DNA from: Blautia wexlerae DSM 19850
GTDB lineage: Bacteria; Bacillota; Clostridia; Lachnospirales; Lachnospiraceae
Assembly: GCF_025148125.1 (NCBI RefSeq)
Contig: NZ_CP102267.1
Span: 4,350,501-4,414,500, forward strand
Direction of reading: 5' to 3'
DNA: 64,000 nucleotides
Below, one piece after another: positions 59,868 to 64,000 of this stretch. Under the pieces are notes generated by a model. That model ran no database searches. It saw only the letters and a program-made list of their open reading frames with translations, and had not been told where the DNA came from. The first letter of the stretch is position 1. Every line of letters begins with the position of its first letter. The position numbers were made by a program, and so were the translations under genes.

Positions 59868-61493
59868 TTAGGTGTCGGGCAGTTCTACCTTGCCGACAAA
59901 AGAATAATAGATTTCGATTTCCTGTCTGCGTAACTTGCCCCGGCGTTTCCCGTCAAGGGCAACGCTTTCATGGACAACGATTTTCTCCACAAACTCCCGC
60001 AGCAGAGTAGGGGTAAGTTCTTCAATGGTAGTGTGCCTGCGTACCACATTCATAAACTTTTCAGCGTTTGCGGTGGCTTCCTGCGCTTTGGAAAGTTCTT
60101 CCCGCAGTCTGGCGGCACGTTCTTTCAGTTCTTTCTGCTCGGCTTCATAGTCTGCCGACAGCTCTGTGAAACGCTCGTCCGATATGCGCCCGGTTACGCT
60201 GTCCTCATACAGCCGCTTGAAGATAGCAGATAACTCGGCTATGCGTTTCTCGGCGGCTTCCAGCTCCTTTTTCTTGGCGGCGTTCCTGCGTCTGTCCCCG
60301 TCCTCATTCTGCTCGATTAAAAGCTTCATAAACCGGGCTTCATGCTTTGCCGCATAGCTGGTAACTTTCCGCAGATTGGAGAGTACGCCAGCGGTCAAGA
60401 GGTCAGTGCGGATAAAGTGCGCTGTGCAGTCGGCGGTGCGTTTCTTGTAGCTTCCGCAGATATAACAGTCCTGCTTGCGCTTGTCCGTCTGGTATCGCTG
60501 CTGGTACATGACGCTGCCGCAGTCGGCACAAAAGAGTATGCCGGAGAACAAGCCCACTTCGTCATAACGGTTGGGGCGTTTGCGCTGCTTGCGTAACTCC
60601 TGCACCCGTTCCCACGTTTCCCGGTCAATGATAGGCTCATGGTGGTTCTCAAAAACCGCCTGCTTTTCCGGGGGATTTTCTATGCTGTGTTTCAGCTTGT
60701 AGGACGGCTTCTCGGTCTTAAAGTTTACCAGACAGCCCGTATATTCCCGGTTTTCCAGCAGATGAACCACGGTATTGGTCGCCCACTTGCACTCATAGCC
60801 GGGGTGGTAGCGGCGGGTGCTGCCCGTCCTGCGGTATTCCAGCGTCCCCGGCGTGGGGATTTGCTGCTCGGTCAGCATACGGGCTATCTTGGTCGGACCG
60901 TTCCCGGCAAGGCAAAGGCTGTAAATCTGCCGTACCACCGGGGCGGCTTCCTCGTCAATGATAAAGTTTTCGTCCTCGTCCATGAGGTAGCCATAGACGG
61001 GCTTGCTTGTGATGGGCTTTCCGCTCATGCCCTTAGAGCGTTTTACTGCCTTGATTTTCTTGCTCGTATCTCTCACCAGCCATTCGTTAAAAATGTTCCG
61101 CAGCGGGGCAAAATCATTTTCCCCCTGTGCGCTGTCCACTCCGTCATTGATAGCGATGAAGCGGACACCTTTCTGTGGGAAAATCATTTCTGTGTACATT
61201 CCCACCTGTAAGTAGTTTCGCCCTAACCTCGACATATCCTTGACGATAACTGTCCCGACTTTCCCTGCTTCAATGTCTGCAAGCATGGCTTGAAATCCGG
61301 GTCTTTGAAAGTTCGCACCGGAATAACCGTCGTCGGTGTACCAGCGCAGATTAGAAAATCCATTCTGTTTGGCATAGGTTTCCAAAATCCTCTTTTGGTT
61401 GGAAATGGAATTGCTCTCGCCTTGCAGCTCGTCCTCATGGGACAGTCTTGGGTAAAGGGCGGTAATGAGTTGCTGGGTGGTCTGTCTTAACAT
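59868..61493 (-). CDS. Large serine recombinase of IME-E
   Basis: The protein has 541 residues. Catalytic Ser lies in ALYPRLSHEDE near 18, then DDGYSGANFQRPGF, KDMSRLGRNYLQVG, a zinc ribbon CADCGSVM...C-x2-C and a coiled coil near 400-470. GGAGG precedes the ATG. It is distinct from the IME-D enzyme although both lie beside maff2-type sites. Confidence 0.88.
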   Translation of the reverse strand: MLRQTTQQLITALYPRLSHEDELQGESNSISNQKRILETYAKQNGFSNLRWYTDDGYSGANFQRPGFQAMLADIEAGKVGTVIVKDMSRLGRNYLQVGMYTEMIFPQKGVRFIAINDGVDSAQGENDFAPLRNIFNEWLVRDTSKKIKAVKRSKGMSGKPITSKPVYGYLMDEDENFIIDEEAAPVVRQIYSLCLAGNGPTKIARMLTEQQIPTPGTLEYRRTGSTRRYHPGYECKWATNTVVHLLENREYTGCLVNFKTEKPSYKLKHSIENPPEKQAVFENHHEPIIDRETWERVQELRKQRKRPNRYDEVGLFSGILFCADCGSVMYQQRYQTDKRKQDCYICGSYKKRTADCTAHFIRTDLLTAGVLSNLRKVTSYAAKHEARFMKLLIEQNEDGDRRRNAAKKKELEAAEKRIAELSAIFKRLYEDSVTGRISDERFTELSADYEAEQKELKERAARLREELSKAQEATANAEKFMNVVRRHTTIEELTPTLLREFVEKIVVHESVALDGKRRGKLRRQEIEIYYSFVGKVELPDT

Positions 61494-61620
61494 AAATTCC
61501 TCCGTTTCCGACAGCCAGCCCCACTATTCCGTACCTTGATTGTACCACATGGGGCGGCTGTCTGTATAGCGGCAAAAGCGTCAAATCTGCTTCTTTACGG
61601 TCGGTAAAAATGACGGTTTT

Positions 61621-61815
61621 TCAATCAGGCTTATCACAGGTCAAATATCCGGCGGCGGCTTCTGCTTCCAGCACTTTCATCATCTTGTCAGCGGCGGTGT
61701 CGGTCGCCCCCTCCTTGAAAAAGCCAGACACCACAAGGATTGTGTTGCCTATCCTCGTTTCGGTCACGCAGTCCGGGCGGCGGGCAGGGCGTTTGTTTCT
61801 CTGGGTGTCGGTCAT
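61621..61815 (-). CDS. TnpW-like protein
   Basis: The protein has 64 residues: TRIGNTILVVSGFFKEGATDTAADKMMKVLEAE matches the TnpW core, with an Arg-rich N-terminus. The ATG at 61,815 follows AAAGGAG. It overlaps the DnaC-like gene by four bases. Confidence 0.7.
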   Translation of the reverse strand: MTDTQRNKRPARRPDCVTETRIGNTILVVSGFFKEGATDTAADKMMKVLEAEAAAGYLTCDKPD

Positions 61816-62666
61816 AGGCAAATCTCCTTTCCGGCAAGCAGCCGTTTCAGCTGTTCCATTTTTCCCTGTGCGGCGGCTTTCCTCAAATTCTCCCCGGTAA
61901 AGCAGAGAGGGGAACACATTTCAAGCAGGCGGTCATAAATCCGGGCGTGGGCGGTGTCCTCCGGGTGCTGCAATTCCTCCAGCGTGAGGTTGGTCGTCAC
62001 AATCAGCGGCTTCCTGCTCCGGTAGCGGCTGTCAATCACATTGTAGACCTGTTCCAGACCGTATTCTGTGCCACGCTCCATTCCAAAATCGTCAATGATG
62101 AGCAGGGGGAAGCTGCAAAGGCGGGAAATATATTCGTTCCTGCCCGCAAAGCTGGCGGCAAGGTCGTTTAATATTGCTGCAAAGTTTGTCATGCACACCG
62201 GGACTTCCTGCTCCATGAGGGCGTTTGCAATACACCCGGCAAAATAGCTTTTCCCAGTGCCTACCCTGCCCCACAAGAGCAGCCCGTAGTTCCCGTCCTT
62301 TATCTGTTCCCAGCGTGCCACATATCCGGCGGCGTTCTTCATCTGCGGGCAGCTGCCGTTATCGTTGGCAAATGTCCAGTCCTGCATGGTCTTGTCTGTA
62401 AAGCCCTGCCGTTTCAGCCGTTCCACCGTTTCAAGGTGGCTGCGCCGCTTCTCGGCGGCTTCCCGTTCCTTACGGGCTGCCCGCTGGCAGTCGCACTCTG
62501 ACGGGTGGCGGTCACGCCCGAAAAAGGTCTTGCCCTCCGGGAAATAGGCTTCTTTGGGTTTCCGGCATTTGCCGCAGTATAAAAGCCCGTCCTCCCCGGT
62601 GTAATCCTCCGGCTCGGCTGTGGTGTCGGTCATAGGCAGTATGGTGTTGTGGATTGTATCGGTCAT
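61812..62666 (-). CDS. DnaC/IstB-like ATP-binding protein
   Basis: The protein has 284 residues. An N-terminal cysteine cluster (CGKCRKPKEAYF...CDCQ) is followed by an AAA+ domain with Walker A LLWGRVGTGKSY near 132, Walker B LLIIDDFGMERG near 187, sensor TTNLTLEEL and arginine ARIYDRLLEMC. It is probably a helicase loader for element replication. The start at 62,666 overlaps the RepA-like stop (ATGA). Confidence 0.82.
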   Translation of the reverse strand: MTDTIHNTILPMTDTTAEPEDYTGEDGLLYCGKCRKPKEAYFPEGKTFFGRDRHPSECDCQRAARKEREAAEKRRSHLETVERLKRQGFTDKTMQDWTFANDNGSCPQMKNAAGYVARWEQIKDGNYGLLLWGRVGTGKSYFAGCIANALMEQEVPVCMTNFAAILNDLAASFAGRNEYISRLCSFPLLIIDDFGMERGTEYGLEQVYNVIDSRYRSRKPLIVTTNLTLEELQHPEDTAHARIYDRLLEMCSPLCFTGENLRKAAAQGKMEQLKRLLAGKEICL

Positions 62667-63424
62667 AGGCTTTCTCCCTCCTTGAATGAATAGTCCGGTA
62701 TGCCTTTCTTTGGCTTCTCTTTGGCAGCGTCCTCCTGCGCCCACTTGTAAATGGTGGCTGCATGGCTCTGGTACTGCTTCCCGGTGGAAGCGATGTGGCA
62801 GGAAAGGCGGTCAAGGTAATACTCCCACTTGCCGGGGAAGTCCTGTTCCAGCTCCAAAAGTTCTGTGTCAGAAAGAAATACATTTTTATATCTGCCATAA
62901 GCGGCGGGGGGCTGCCCCTCACTCGCTCCTTTTGTTTGGCTCTCTATTAGGTTGTTTATATTAGTTTGGTTAGGGGACGGTTTTCCGACCGTCATAAGGT
63001 CAGTTTTCCGGCTGTCAGTTGGTCGGTTTCCCGCCCTTATGAGGGGCGGTTTTCCGTCCGTCAGTTGGTCGGAAAACTGTACCACTGGGATAGGCGGCAC
63101 TTTCACATACAGACGGTTGGCGGCAGAAAAGCCCGTCCGTCTGCGTTCCAGCAGCCCGGCAGCGTCCAGTTCGTTCAGTGCGCCCTTTATGGTGGTGCAG
63201 CCTTTATCCAGCATTTCCGCTATCTCTGCTATGGGGTAGACAATGTATGTCCGTCCCTCGCTGTCCTGCCAGCCGTTCTTCTGCGAAAGGGTGGAACGGT
63301 CTAACAGCAGCGCATATAACTCTCTTGCGGTGTGGGATAGGTCTGTTTCCAGCAGGAAACGGGGGTAAGGCAGGTAAGCGGGCAGCTCCGTTCCTGCGGT
63401 CATATAATCAGCGATAGGGTTCAC
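62663..63424 (-). CDS. Replication initiator A-like protein
   Basis: The protein has 253 residues. The RepA N-terminal winged helix (ELPAYLPYPRFLLETDLSHTARELYALLLDR, then GCTTIKGALNELDAAGLLERRR) is followed by a variable linker and a C-terminal domain (LDRLSCHIASTGKQYQSHAATIYKWAQED). The start is unsure: GTG 63424 touches AAGGAGG, so a codon a little downstream may be used. It is the presumed initiator of IME-E. Confidence 0.78.
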   Translation of the reverse strand: MNPIADYMTAGTELPAYLPYPRFLLETDLSHTARELYALLLDRSTLSQKNGWQDSEGRTYIVYPIAEIAEMLDKGCTTIKGALNELDAAGLLERRRTGFSAANRLYVKVPPIPVVQFSDQLTDGKPPLIRAGNRPTDSRKTDLMTVGKPSPNQTNINNLIESQTKGASEGQPPAAYGRYKNVFLSDTELLELEQDFPGKWEYYLDRLSCHIASTGKQYQSHAATIYKWAQEDAAKEKPKKGIPDYSFKEGESL

Positions 63425-63533
63425 CTCCTTGTGGTGTCTGTCTGTGGGTTCTGTTACGCTTTTAGGGGGCGTTTTTAAGGGAAAAGGATAAATGTATCAC
63501 GCACCCTTTGACACCCTCCAAAAAAGCCTTGAT

Positions 63534-63920
63534 TTATGCGGGTTTGAAATGCCCTAAAGCGTGACATTTCTCCCTTTGTTTCCGCTTCCGTTTGGCGGCG
63601 TTTATCCGCTTCATGCGTCCGGCGCAGTCCGGGCAGTATTTCCCCCGGTTGGATTTTGGGAAGAAGAACGCCCCGCAGACAGCGCAGCGTTTCCGGCTTC
63701 CCCGGCGCAAGAGGGCGGCTTCCAGTGCTTCATCAAGGGGCAGGACAGCGGCGGTAAACCAGCGGCAGAGCAGCGAATAGCTGATACTCTGTACACACAC
63801 GCAAGGCTCGCCGTCCTCCAACAGCAGGCAGTTCCCGCTGTCATAGTTGCAGCACTCATGCACAAGGCGGCGGGCTGCCCGGTACTGGCGGTAGTCCATG
63901 CGGGGGATATTACCGTTCAT
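63534..63920 (-). CDS. Cysteine-rich VLP-domain protein
   Basis: The protein has 128 residues. The N-terminal half (YRAARRLVHECCNYDSGNCLLLEDGEPCVC, then PLDEALEAAL) carries many cysteines. A zinc ribbon CAVCGAFFFPKSNRGKYCPDCAGRMKR and a basic tail follow. It is common in Firmicutes IMEs between RepA-like and relaxase genes. AAAGGAG precedes the ATG at 63,920. Confidence 0.8.
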   Translation of the reverse strand: MNGNIPRMDYRQYRAARRLVHECCNYDSGNCLLLEDGEPCVCVQSISYSLLCRWFTAAVLPLDEALEAALLRRGSRKRCAVCGAFFFPKSNRGKYCPDCAGRMKRINAAKRKRKQREKCHALGHFKPA

Positions 63921-64000
63921 GGCTCTGCTCCTTTCTGCGCTGCGGCTCGCTCCGGCGTAAAATCTGGTCGATATTGCCCTTGACAGTCTGCAAGCGGCGG
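63910..64000 (-). CDS. Partial 3' end of an upstream gene
   Basis: A basic reading frame enters from the edge and ends at 63,910 as LQTVKGNIDQILRRSEPQ...QSHER, overlapping the start of the VLP gene by 11 bases. Position suggests a relaxase or accessory gene. Another frame ending at 63,917 cannot be excluded. Confidence 0.35.
   Translation of the reverse strand, partial: RRLQTVKGNIDQILRRSEPQRRKEQSHER

Larger units (their letters stand above)
59783..64000 (-). mobile_element. IME-E, left part
   Basis: This is a minus-strand gene set (recombinase at the end, TnpW-like, DnaC-like, RepA-like, cysteine-rich VLP). The recombinase starts its own element 85 bases from the maff2-type site, so IME-E seems to sit in tandem with IME-D. 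The right end is outside the window. Coding sequence looks more GC-rich than in ICE-C. Confidence 0.62.

Noticed and set aside
1..64000. Antibiotic-resistance genes, tRNA or rRNA genes
   Set aside because: I looked for tet, erm, van, cat and aminoglycoside enzyme motifs and for RNA gene signatures on both strands and found none.

Overview
The window is almost entirely mobile DNA from a Gram-positive anaerobe. It most resembles a gut Clostridia genome (Oscillospiraceae or Lachnospiraceae type). The gene families point there: TnpV/TnpW transposon proteins, CD1108/DUF4366/DUF4315/Maff2 conjugation modules, large serine recombinases, a FirmicuteS-type VirB4/PrgI set, AGGAGG ribosome sites and several TTG starts. 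I see no rRNA, tRNA, CRISPR array, recognised antibiotic-resistance gene or housekeeping gene.

Layout. (A) Left edge to about 26,200, plus strand: the distal part of an integrative conjugative element (ICE-A). It holds a giant methyltransferase/helicase protein, a DUF3848/DUF3849 protein, MobC, a YhcG-type nuclease cassette, a MOBP relaxase, a two-component system with an ABC exporter, an attenuated sigma-factor gene, an IS110 copy, TnpW and two coupled serine recombinases at the end. (B) 26,204-26,664: a 460-bp stub of a second element, the first part of a serine recombinase gene on the minus strand, cut by ICE-A. (C) 26,665 to about 48,990, minus strand: the transfer module of a second ICE (ICE-C). 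Read from its right end it carries truncated Maff2, VirB6, SpoVG-like, MT-A70 methylase, PrgI, VirB4, an M23+NlpC/P60 wall hydrolase, DUF4315, DUF4366, a 1639-residue thioester/CnaB adhesin fused to a class B sortase, an AbiE-type toxin-antitoxin pair, a ThyX/dUTPase set, SLOG, DUF3789, DUF5688 and a truncated TopB. (D) 48,971 to about 59,771: an integrative mobilizable element (IME-D) inserted in maff2, with recombinase, VapE, CHC2 primase, MOBQ relaxase, a recognisable oriT, RepA-like and XRE regulators, and TnpV. (E) 59,772 to the right edge: the start of another IME (recombinase, TnpW-like, DnaC-like, RepA-like, cysteine-rich VLP).

The nesting reads A inside B inside the topB gene of C, and D next to E inside the maff2 gene of C. 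The missing halves should therefore lie outside both window edges.

Regulation is unusually legible. Two promoters share a 40-bp three-half-site motif, one for the ABC exporter and one just after it. The sigma-factor gene follows a 19-codon leader ORF whose start codon is in a hairpin and then an intrinsic terminator. The abiE operon has a duplicated long palindrome. The IS110 copy is bounded by TTGACAAC and carries a long structured 5' non-coding region. Function calls rest on motif and family recognition only; no database search was run.
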